Assembly: GCA_964549785.1 (NCBI GenBank)
Contig: CAZJXA010000200.1
Location: forward strand, 1-6,191
Reading direction: 5' to 3'
Origin: JBEIUO01 sp964549785
GTDB lineage: Bacteria > Planctomycetota > Phycisphaerae > Phycisphaerales > UBA1924
Length of the DNA stretch: 6,191 nt
The notes beneath the pieces were generated by a model. The model made no database searches. It saw nothing but the letters and a program-made list of their open reading frames with translations, and was not told the DNA's origin. Below, in pieces: positions 1 through 5,990 of this stretch. The position numbers and the translations under genes are program-made. Position 1 is the first letter of the stretch. Each line of letters starts with the position of its first letter.

Positions 1-184
1 TGGCCCACTTGCATTCCTGTTCGGGCTTTGGTATCGTTCCTTTGTCAGGCCAAGGTTCGGTGTCCTCCCTGACAGGTTCCGTCTCCAAGTGTTTGGAAAT
101 GGCTCCTCATCACACCGAGGTTTCGTGGGGTATGGCTTCCGTTCCGGCGGCGGCGTATCCCGATAGTCGGAAAGGGTGTCAGTT
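1..184 (+). promoter_or_regulatory. recA upstream region (no clear promoter or SOS box)
   Basis: This is the leader of recA, with no convincing gene of its own. I looked for the usual SOS operators (CTGT-N8-ACAG, GAAC-N4-GTTC and GTTC-N7-GTTC types) and found none. It does hold a 7-bp inverted repeat, TGTCAGG (43-49) and CCTGACA (68-74), and an imperfect 12-base direct repeat, GGTTCGGTGTCC (54-65) and GGTTCCGTCTCC (75-86), spaced 21 bp apart. A purine-rich GGAAAGGG at 169-176 is the likely ribosome binding site, 8 bases before the ATG at 185. Possible -35/-10 boxes (TTGCAT at 9-14, TATCGT at 32-37, 17 bp apart) match consensus poorly, so I do not call a promoter. Confidence 0.4.
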
Positions 185-1267
185 ATGGCCAGCAACAGCA
201 GCACGATGGAAGTGAAGATGGAGGACAAGCAGAAGAAGGCGGCCCTGGACCGCACGCTGCAGCAGATCGACAAAACCTTCGGCAAGGGCTCGATCATGCG
301 GATGGACGAGGATGCCTACCTCGCGATCCCCGGCATCTCGACGGGTTCAATTTCGCTCGATCTGGCCTTGGGCGGCAAGGGTGTGCCGCGGGGCCGGATC
401 ATCGAAATCTTCGGGCCGGAATCCTCCGGCAAAACCACGCTGGCCCTCACCATCGCGTCGAACGCTCAGAGGGACGGCGGAGTAGCGGCCTTCATCGATG
501 CCGAGCACGCCTTGGACCCCTCGTGGGCCCGCAAGATCGGGGTGAACATCGATGAACTGCTGGTGAGCCAGCCGGACTCGGGGGAGCAGGCTCTGGAGAT
601 CGTGGAACTGCTCGTCCGTTCCAACGCGGTCGACATTATCGTGATCGACTCGGTAGCGGCCCTCATCCCCCGGGCCGAAATCGAGGGCGAGATGGGCGAT
701 GCGCCGATGGGCATGCAGGCCCGCCTCATGAGCCAGGCTATGCGGAAGTTGACGGGCGTCATCGCACGCAGCAACTGCCTCGTGGTCTTCATCAACCAAA
801 TCCGCGAGAAAATCGGCGTCATGTTCGGAAGCCCCGAAACCACCACCGGTGGCCGGGCCCTCAAGTTCTACTCCTCCGTCCGCATCGATATCCGCCGCAC
901 CGGCGCGATCAAGGAAGGCGATGTCACCACCGGCAGCCGCACTCGGGCCCGCGTCGTCAAGAACAAGGTCGCTCCCCCCTTCCGCGACGCCGAGTTCGAC
1001 ATCATGTACAACGAGGGCATCTCCGCCTCCGGAGACCTCATCGACCTCGCCGTCGATACCAAGGTGGTCGCCAAGTCGGGCGCGTGGTTCAGTTACGGCG
1101 AAATCCGCATCGGCCAGGGCCGCGAAACGGCCAAGCAGTTCCTGAAGGACAACCCGGAGTTGTTCACCGAAATCCGCAACAAGGTGCTGGCGATCAAGGT
1201 GGTGCAGCCGCAGAAGGCGGGCGCTCCCGAAGCGGGCGAAGAGGATGATGAAGCCGAACCGGAATAA
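185..1267 (+). CDS. recA: RecA recombinase
   Basis: RecA is the ATP-dependent strand-exchange protein. It polymerises on single-stranded DNA, pairs it with homologous duplex for recombinational repair, and as a filament stimulates LexA-type self-cleavage where the host has LexA. The 360-residue product is of normal family length. Visible landmarks: Walker A GPESSGKT (about residues 77-84), the catalytic glutamate in FIDAEHALDP (about residue 107), the Walker B stretch around VDIIVIDSVAALIP, the DNA-binding L1 region near EGEMGDAPMG, the L2 region FINQIREKIGVMFGSPETTT, the KNK(V/I)APPF segment, and an acidic tail (EEDDEAEPE). The ATG at 185 is preferred because GGAAAGGG ends 8 bases upstream. 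A GTG at 176 is also in frame but lies inside that site and would add only three residues. The gene is monocistronic and followed by an intrinsic terminator. Nothing looks damaged. Confidence 0.98.
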   Translation: MASNSSTMEVKMEDKQKKAALDRTLQQIDKTFGKGSIMRMDEDAYLAIPGISTGSISLDLALGGKGVPRGRIIEIFGPESSGKTTLALTIASNAQRDGGVAAFIDAEHALDPSWARKIGVNIDELLVSQPDSGEQALEIVELLVRSNAVDIIVIDSVAALIPRAEIEGEMGDAPMGMQARLMSQAMRKLTGVIARSNCLVVFINQIREKIGVMFGSPETTTGGRALKFYSSVRIDIRRTGAIKEGDVTTGSRTRARVVKNKVAPPFRDAEFDIMYNEGISASGDLIDLAVDTKVVAKSGAWFSYGEIRIGQGRETAKQFLKDNPELFTEIRNKVLAIKVVQPQKAGAPEAGEEDDEAEPE

Positions 1268-1287
1268 ACGCGTGGTCGCGAGACGGT

Positions 1288-1301
1288 CACGCTAAGGCGT
1301 G
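1288..1301 (+). other. Small hairpin in recA 3' UTR
   Basis: A 5-bp stem, CACGC (1288-1292) and GCGTG (1297-1301), with a TAAG loop is followed by TTTCTCT. It is much weaker than the hairpin at 1321 and may be chance or a minor RNA-stability element. Position just after the recA stop is the only reason to list it. Confidence 0.2.
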
Positions 1302-1320
1302 TTTCTCTACGGTTTAACCA

Positions 1321-1358
1321 CGGCCCACGGACCCCAACGGGCCCGTGGGCCGGTTTTT
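1321..1358 (+). terminator. Intrinsic terminator of recA
   Basis: A perfect 10-bp GC-rich stem, CGGCCCACGG (1321-1330) and CCGTGGGCCG (1343-1352), with a 12-base loop is followed after one G by TTTTT (1354-1358). This is a textbook Rho-independent terminator 53 bases past the recA stop. Read on the other strand it has no T-run, so it should not serve the convergent rsmB gene. Confidence 0.88.
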
Positions 1359-1414
1359 ATCTCGGGCCGGCAGAGTGCCCCGAGCGACCACCCCTGGCAA
1401 CGATCCCGGTTTCC

Positions 1415-1434
1415 GAAACACGCCGCCGTGTCTC
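1415..1434 (-). terminator. Weak hairpin just past rsmB stop
   Basis: On the - strand, GAGACACG pairs with CGTGTTTC (8 pairs, one of them G-T) around a GCGG loop, starting 4 bases after the rsmB TAG. The run after it is GGAAACC rather than T-rich, so it would be a poor intrinsic terminator. It may instead protect the 3' end or be chance. Confidence 0.3.
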
Positions 1435-1438
1435 CGCA

Positions 1439-2866
1439 CTATCTGCTCACCGACTTCCTTCGCCGCTTCGGCACCTTCGTCGTCAGCAGCGACGAGAACG
1501 AGCCGTCGCGGTACTGCGATGCCGGGTCGCCCGGCAGCCCCGCCGGATCGCGCGAATTGGTCGCAACGATGTGCAGTTCGGGGCTCGCCGTCACCCAGTC
1601 GATCATCGCCTGATTCTCCTCCGATTCCATCGAGCAGGTGGTGTACAGCAGGCACCCCTCGGGCTTGAGCAGCCGCAGCGAGTCCACCAGAATCGTCCGC
1701 TGGGTGTCCACCATGCGCAGCAACTGAGATTGATCAAACCGATACTTCGCCTCGGGCCGGCGCGCCAGCACACCCGTATTGGTACACGGAACGTCCAGGA
1801 GAACCAGGTTCGCCGTGCTCGTGTACATCTTCATCAGGTCGTACGGCTGCACCACCCGAACCCGCGGCATCTTCGCCGAGGTTTCCTGAAGCCGGGCAAA
1901 GCGCCGCGGATCCGTATCGGTGACAACGATCCGGGCCGCCGGGAACGCCGCCGCCAACTGGCGGGTCTTGGTGCCCTGCCCGGCGCACGCATCGATGATG
2001 AGGTCGGGCGGGGCGTTCGGCCAATTCCGAACGGCGTCGATGATGGCGGCGGTCGACGATGAATCCTGCGGCCAGGCATCGGGGTTGGCGTTCAAGAACG
2101 CGGCCAGCGCAGCCCGATCGCCCGAAAAGACAAAGTGGTTCGGCTCATCGTGCGGGGTCAGGCCATCACCCGTGAGCACACGCCCCGCGCTCGAATACAC
2201 CACCGTCGGCGGCGCCGCCAGGCTGTGGAGCGCCAAGGCCCGGGCCCGGTCAATCCCGAAGGCGTTCACCCAGCGTTCCAGCAGCGGCTTGCCGTGACTG
2301 GTCGCCACGCCCAGGCGGGCCAGCGCGTCCTCCGGAAGTTCAATATCCACCAACTGAAGCGCCCGCCCGTCAGAGAGCGGCAGCGCGGTGCGCGAGTCGT
2401 TCCACGAGTCCTGATAGTGCTTGGGCGGTATCACCGCCGCCGAATCACCCGGGAACACCATGTCGGCGATGCGGCGAAGGACGGCGTTCACAATCCCGGC
2501 CGCCCCCTCGCGAATCCGAACTTTGGCCCACTTGACCGCCTCATCGATCGCGGCGTGCGGCGGCACGCGATCAAGAAAGAGCAACTGAGCGGCCGCGGTG
2601 AGCAGAATCCCTTTGAGGGCCGGCTCGACGCTGTTCCCGGAGTCGCGGAGCCGCTGGTTGATGATCCAAACCAGCGTCAGCCAACGCTCGATCGCCGCGT
2701 CATAGATCGCGTGCGCAAAGGCGGCGTCGCGGTCGGAAAGGCCGCTCGTGTCGAGCGGCGACAGGTCCAGAACCGGGAATAACTCCGCTTGTGCCGTCAA
2801 TCGCTGGGCGACACAGTCGCGGGCCGGATCGAGCCGGTCGGGCGGGCCAACCGGGCGGCGGCTCAC
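1439..2866 (-). CDS. rsmB: RsmB-family 16S rRNA m5C methyltransferase
   Basis: The family transfers a methyl group from S-adenosylmethionine to C5 of a cytosine; in Escherichia coli RsmB (Fmu/Sun) the target is C967 of 16S rRNA. With a GTG start at 2866 the product is 475 residues, slightly longer than the usual 430-450. Residues about 15-136 form a NusB-like RNA-binding domain (QLLFLDRVPPHAAIDEAVKW, then GIVNAVLRRI). The C-terminal Rossmann methyltransferase shows motif I DACAGQGTKT (about 292-301), the motif IV cysteine in LDVPCTNTG (about Cys361) and the catalytic motif VI cysteine in YTTCSMESEE (about Cys411), so the two-cysteine chemistry is intact. Motif I departs from the common AAPGGKT. 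The C-terminal RDGSF resembles the family's DGFF. The frame stays open upstream to 3238, overlapping the kinase antisense. I see no ribosome binding site that fixes the start, and a TTG at 2992 is another option. The gene is convergent with recA and divergent from the kinase operon. Confidence 0.9.
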   Translation of the reverse strand: MSRRPVGPPDRLDPARDCVAQRLTAQAELFPVLDLSPLDTSGLSDRDAAFAHAIYDAAIERWLTLVWIINQRLRDSGNSVEPALKGILLTAAAQLLFLDRVPPHAAIDEAVKWAKVRIREGAAGIVNAVLRRIADMVFPGDSAAVIPPKHYQDSWNDSRTALPLSDGRALQLVDIELPEDALARLGVATSHGKPLLERWVNAFGIDRARALALHSLAAPPTVVYSSAGRVLTGDGLTPHDEPNHFVFSGDRAALAAFLNANPDAWPQDSSSTAAIIDAVRNWPNAPPDLIIDACAGQGTKTRQLAAAFPAARIVVTDTDPRRFARLQETSAKMPRVRVVQPYDLMKMYTSTANLVLLDVPCTNTGVLARRPEAKYRFDQSQLLRMVDTQRTILVDSLRLLKPEGCLLYTTCSMESEENQAMIDWVTASPELHIVATNSRDPAGLPGDPASQYRDGSFSSLLTTKVPKRRRKSVSR

Positions 2867-3065
2867 GGTCGAAGGCGGCCGAGAGGGGCCGCCCGACGTC
2901 GGTCCGGCGCGGGATCGGGGGTCGGAGCCGCGCCCCCGGGGCTCGGCGCCGCCGCGGGAGGGCTTCCGGGGGTATCGTGGTTGGTTGTTCAAGCGAAAGT
3001 TTAGCGCGGCGAAGGGCGGCGACGTCGGGCTCGTGGGCCAGGCCGGTGAATGAGACCGGCGCCGG
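2867..3065. promoter_or_regulatory. Divergent region between rsmB and kinase operon
   Basis: About 200 very GC-rich bases separate the chosen starts of the two divergent genes, with one AT-richer stretch at about 2981-3003 (around GTTCAAGCGAAAGTTTA) where promoters would be expected. No -35/-10 pair matches well on either strand. The palindrome CGACGTCG occurs twice, at 2894-2901 (within the 10-bp palindrome CCGACGTCGG, 2893-2902) and at 3020-3027, which could be an operator pair. Part of this stretch could instead code for a disordered Pro/Arg-rich N-terminus of rsmB, because that frame has no stop here. Confidence 0.45.
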
Positions 3066-4597
3066 GTGCGGCCGGTGCCCGCCAAGCCCCGACGCAACGT
3101 GCTCGCCCGGCTCCGTATCCGCAAAAAATTGATGGTCTTGCACACCGCCTTTTCCCTCGGACTCGCGGCCATCCTGCTGGTCACCTTGAAACCTTCACTC
3201 GATGAAATTGTCGAGCGTTCCGAGATCAACGAGGCCAAGGCCCTGTTGGATGCGATGCTGCCGACGCTGGATCCGGCTGCCCTCGAAGGATCGGTCGAGG
3301 TCCGCCCCGGTGTCCAGATGCGCGTGGGAGCTGCGTCAGCACTCGGGCTAGGGACCGCGTCGGCCTCGGAAGCCTCGGCGGTGCCGGGCCGGTCGATCGA
3401 GGCCCTGCGGACGGCCGGGGAGCGGGTGGCCGTGGCGTTTGTGCCGCGGGCTTCCGGAGAGCCGGTGTACGTCGCGATGAGCGTCCGGATCGACGAGGCC
3501 CGGGCCGCGGTGTGGCGGCTCTACGGCGTGCTGACCGCGGCCCTGCTGGCGGTGTACGCGTTGGTGGCGTTGTCGCTCGAAACCATGGTGCTGCCCTCGA
3601 CGGTCTACGCCCCGATCCGCAGGTTGCTGGAGGCGGATCGTGCGGTGCAGGAGGGCCGCGCGACCGAAGAACTGATCGGCGACGAGGACATCCCGGAGGA
3701 CGAACTGGGTGAGATCATGCGGTCCCGCAACGGCGCGGTCGTCAAGTTGCGCGAGCAGGAGGCCGCACTCTCCGAGGTGGTCAAGAAGTTGGCCGAGGTG
3801 GCGGACGACCTGCGAAAAAAGAATCACCTGCTCGAAACGGCCAAGCGAAACTTGGCAGACGCCGACCGACTGGCGAGCCTGGGGATGATGTCGGCCGGCA
3901 TCGCCCACGAACTCAACACACCGCTGGCGGTGCTCAAAGGCNNNNNNNNNNCAAGCTCTTCCCCGATTCGCCCAAATACAAGGATTCGGCCGGCAACACC
4001 GACAAGGCGTCGGCGGCATTGATGGTGCGCGTGGTGCGGAGGCTCGAGCGGCTGGGGGAGAGTTTGCTGGACTTCGCGCGGGTGCGTCCGCCCTTGTCCG
4101 TCCGCTCGGATGTGCGAGAACTCGTGAGCGAAGCCATCACGCTCGTCCGGCTCGACCGCGAACAAACCGCGGCGATCGAGAGCCGCATCGCCGAGCCCTT
4201 GTTCGTCTCGTGCGACGCCGATCGAATGGTGCAGGTCTTTGTGAATCTGTTGCGCAACGCGATGGAAGCGGCGGGGTCGGCCCGGGGTGCGCTGGTCGTG
4301 GTGGACGCCGGAGTGACCGAGCGCGACGGGCACCGGCAAGCCGTGATCTCGATCGCGGACAACGGGAAGGGGATCGATGCGGCCGCTCTCCCACGCCTCT
4401 TTGAGCCGTTCTTTTCCACCCGCCTCGATGCCCGTGGCACCGGTCTAGGGCTGGCCGTTGCCGAAGGAATCGTGCGGGAACACGGCGGGATGATCGCCGC
4501 CGGGAACCGGACGGATGCCCGCGGCGCGGTGTTCGAGGTCTTGCTGCCGATGGATATGCCGTCGCAGATCGTGGAAGCGGAAGGGGTGACGGCGTGA
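3066..4597 (+). CDS. Membrane sensor histidine kinase (split by assembly gap)
   Basis: This kinase should sense a periplasmic or membrane signal, autophosphorylate, and pass the phosphate to the regulator encoded next. The GTG at 3066 follows an in-frame stop at 3051, so it is the most upstream start; no clear ribosome binding site precedes it, and GTG at 3075 or 3099 is possible. Order: basic N-terminus, TM1 (about residues 22-41), a roughly 105-residue extracytoplasmic region without a recognised fold, TM2 (about 148-172), a HAMP-like linker and coiled coil (about 180-265), then the HisKA box with LGMMSAGIAHELNTPLAVL and phospho-acceptor His281 (codon 3906-3908). Ten Ns follow. Reading resumes in another frame at 3953 (KLFPDSPKYKD...) through the second dimerisation helix (ERLGESLLDFARVRPP) and the ATPase domain: N box FVNLLRNAMEAAG, G1 DNGKGID, F box FEPFFSTR, G2 GTGLGLAVAEGIV. 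All catalytic boxes are intact. I read it as one gene with missing bases, not a true frameshift. The H box and ATPase resemble the NtrB-like class. Confidence 0.88.
3942..3951. other. Assembly gap (10 Ns)
   Basis: Ten undetermined bases lie inside the HisKA domain of the kinase. The coding frame is 3066-type before the gap and shifts after it, so the true missing length cannot be 10; it must leave a remainder of 2 when divided by 3. Ten Ns are probably a placeholder for a gap of unknown size. Homologous kinases suggest a missing part of the first HisKA helix and its turn. Confidence 0.95.
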
Positions 4598-5241
4598 CCA
4601 ACGAAGCGAAAGAAGCGGCCGACCGAAGCGGCTGGGATGGTCCGGCCCTCTCGATCATCTCGCTCGACGACGACGACGATTTTCGGCAGTACATCCGGGC
4701 CGTGCTGGAAGGCGACGGGCACGATGTGCGGGTGTGCGCCACGCCCGCCGAGTTGTACGGAGCCTGCGAAAGCCACCTGCCCGAGGTCGTATTGCTCGAC
4801 ATCAAAATGGGTCGGCACAGCGGGGAGGAGACGCTGGCGGAAATCCGCAAACGCTGGCCGAAGTTGTGCGTCATCGTGGTGACGGGCTTCCCATCAATGG
4901 ACAGCATGCGGCAGACCTTCCGTCAGGACGTCTTTGACTACCTCGCCAAGCCGTTCTCACTGGCGGAACTGCGGGGGTCCTTGGCCCAGGCGGTCGCCCG
5001 GCTGGGTCTGGGGCAGCGACCGCAAGACCGGCTGCGAGCCGAGTTGGGCCGATTGATCCGCATGGCCCGCACCGAAAAGGGCTGGACCCTCAAGGAACTC
5101 TCCGAAGCCTCCCAGATGAGCGTGAGCCAGTTGAGTTCGATCGAACGGGGGGCCCACCTCCCCAGTGTCGAATCGCTGGTGACGATCGCCGCAAGCCTCG
5201 GGCAGAAGCCGTCACACTGGATGGAAGAGGCCGGGCTGTAG
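4594..5241 (+). CDS. Response regulator with XRE-type HTH output
   Basis: This 215-residue protein joins a CheY-like receiver to an XRE/Cro-type DNA-binding domain. Receiver (about residues 18-137): acidic pocket LDDDDDF (25-29), phospho-acceptor Asp69 in VVLLDIKMG (codon 4798-4800), conserved Thr97 in VVTGFP, and Lys119 in YLAKPF; all key residues are present. HTH (about 148-210): LGRLIRMARTEKGWTLKELS, then the recognition helix region MSVSQLSSIERG and LPSVESLVTIAASLG, the classic HTH_3 pattern. The start is GTG at 4594; its first bases overlap the kinase TGA (GTGA), with AAGGGG at 4581-4586 seven bases upstream, so the two genes are translationally coupled. It should act in the cytoplasm as the kinase's cognate transcription factor. 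Targets are unknown; CGACGTCG palindromes upstream of the operon are a guess at an autoregulatory site. Receivers are more often paired with OmpR, NarL or Fis-type outputs than with this one. Confidence 0.93.
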   Translation: MTNEAKEAADRSGWDGPALSIISLDDDDDFRQYIRAVLEGDGHDVRVCATPAELYGACESHLPEVVLLDIKMGRHSGEETLAEIRKRWPKLCVIVVTGFPSMDSMRQTFRQDVFDYLAKPFSLAELRGSLAQAVARLGLGQRPQDRLRAELGRLIRMARTEKGWTLKELSEASQMSVSQLSSIERGAHLPSVESLVTIAASLGQKPSHWMEEAGL

Positions 5242-5242
5242 G

Positions 5243-5266
5243 GTGGCAGAAGCCGTGAAATGCCAC
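5243..5266 (+). other. Short hairpin after regulator stop
   Basis: GTGGCA (5243-5248) and TGCCAC (5261-5266) form a 6-bp stem with a 12-base loop directly after the TAG of the response regulator. No T-run follows, so it is at best a weak transcript-end or stability element. I found no better terminator for the kinase operon. Confidence 0.25.
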
Positions 5267-5303
5267 AACGTGCGGGTTGCAGGTTCCACTACGAGCAGGA
5301 GCC

Positions 5304-5528
5304 ATGACCAAAACAGATCTTGTAAAACTCGTTCGTTCACTGTCAATAAGCCGCGGTTACGCTGCTCGCTCGAGCGGCGTCTCGTGCCGTGGCGAAGTCC
5401 TTACTCGCACCATTTGTATTCAGAAAAGTCGTTGGGGAAGCGGCCTTTACGTAAACTTCGGCGTTGTGCGCAACTTGGCTTTATCCGATGCTCCGACGGC
5501 GAATATGACCGACTCGATACCGCTTTGA
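5304..5528 (+). CDS. Short ORF resembling N-terminus of a DUF4304-type protein
   Basis: The ATG at 5304 opens 74 codons. The middle segment TICIQKSRWGSGLYVNFGVV resembles the 'Q-K-S-x-W-G ... x-x-N-x-G' pattern I associate with DUF4304 proteins, whose molecular role is unknown; an alignment is needed to confirm this. Family members are usually well over 100 residues, and the last 20 residues here (LALSDAPTANMTDSIPL) show no family resemblance, so I suspect a 3'-truncated or frameshifted remnant. AGGAG sits only 2 bases before the ATG, too close for a normal ribosome binding site. Base composition over 5281-5520 is about 53% G+C by count, clearly below the kinase and regulator, consistent with acquired DNA. 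It lies downstream of the regulator but need not belong to that operon. Confidence 0.4.
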   Translation: MTKTDLVKLVRSLSISRGYAARSSGVSCRGEVLTRTICIQKSRWGSGLYVNFGVVRNLALSDAPTANMTDSIPL

Positions 5529-5569
5529 TGACGCCGCCAATCGAATGGCTCCGGAGATGGGCAGGTTCA

Positions 5570-5990
5570 GCCATTCGGGTACATCAGGCTGAGGGCCGAC
5601 GGGGAGATGACGGACTGCTTCACCGGAACCTTTGCGTGGTTGAGCGCAAAGTCGAGGCAGGCTTCAGCCCGGCGGGCGTAGCGAAAAGGACCGGCGGTGA
5701 GGCGGGGCATGCGGCGGGTGTGCCCTGCCGCGAACGGAATTTTGAAGCCGTCGGGGTGGGTGTTGGGAAGCCCGTGAACGGAGTACGTTCAAAAGTTGTG
5801 GTATTTGCGTTGTTCGCCATCGGTGATGACGGGCGACCCCGTCGCCTCGAAGCGGGCGATGGTGTCGCGGATGGCATCCTCAAAGAGCATTGAGGGCCGG
5901 ATCGGCGGGGTCTTTGCAGCCGACGGCGTCGACCAAAGCCTGGGGCTTTGGGATGCTACCGATGGGTTCTGTGGGGAGTTGGATGGTCAT
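5570..5990 (-). pseudogene. Broken 5' part of a MetE-like (cobalamin-independent methionine synthase family) gene
   Basis: Reading the - strand from the ATG at 5990 gives MTIQLPTEPIGSIPKPQALV and continues to ALNAL, where TGA (5882-5880) ends the frame. Shifting frame there gives EDAIRDTIARFEATGSPVIT then DGEQRKYHNF, another TGA (5791-5789), then TYSVHGLPNTHPDGFKIPFA, MPRLTAGPFRY, KVPVKQSVISPSALSLMYP, and a final stop at 5569-5567. Laid end to end this follows the N-terminal part of MetE/UROD-like methyltransferases (COG0620 type, GSIPRP start, DAIRDT...SDGE region), which use zinc and a folate or other methyl donor. The expected residue at the second TGA is Trp (NFWTYS), a one-base TGG to TGA change; the first break fits loss of two bases. 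About 140 of an expected 370 or so residues are present, and homology ends abruptly near 5575. Zinc-ligand regions are missing, so the copy cannot be functional unless these are sequencing errors. Confidence 0.75.

Noticed and set aside
19..58. GTTC words at 19, 36 and 55 as a GTTC-N7-GTTC type LexA box
   Set aside because: The spacings (13 and 15 bases between words) do not fit the known seven-base spacer.
9..215. A 68-codon + strand ORF overlapping the start of recA in another frame
   Set aside because: It runs into recA, has no recognisable motif or ribosome binding site, and its composition looks like leader DNA.
347..864. Long - strand ORFs inside recA
   Set aside because: They are antisense to a highly conserved gene and arise from GC-rich codon structure; no motif in either.
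1299..1613. A 104-codon + strand ORF across the recA terminator and the 3' end of rsmB
   Set aside because: It passes through a strong terminator hairpin and is antisense to rsmB; the protein has no family features.
4019..4597. A separate ATPase-only histidine kinase starting at TTG 4019
   Set aside because: Family-like kinase sequence continues upstream in the same frame to the N-gap at 3951, so it is the C-terminal part of the same kinase.
5243..5893. A 216-codon + strand ORF directly after the regulator, which could be taken as a third operon gene
   Set aside because: From about 5570 onward it is the antisense of the MetE-like remnant, and its earlier part overlaps the DUF4304-like frame; no coherent protein family is visible.
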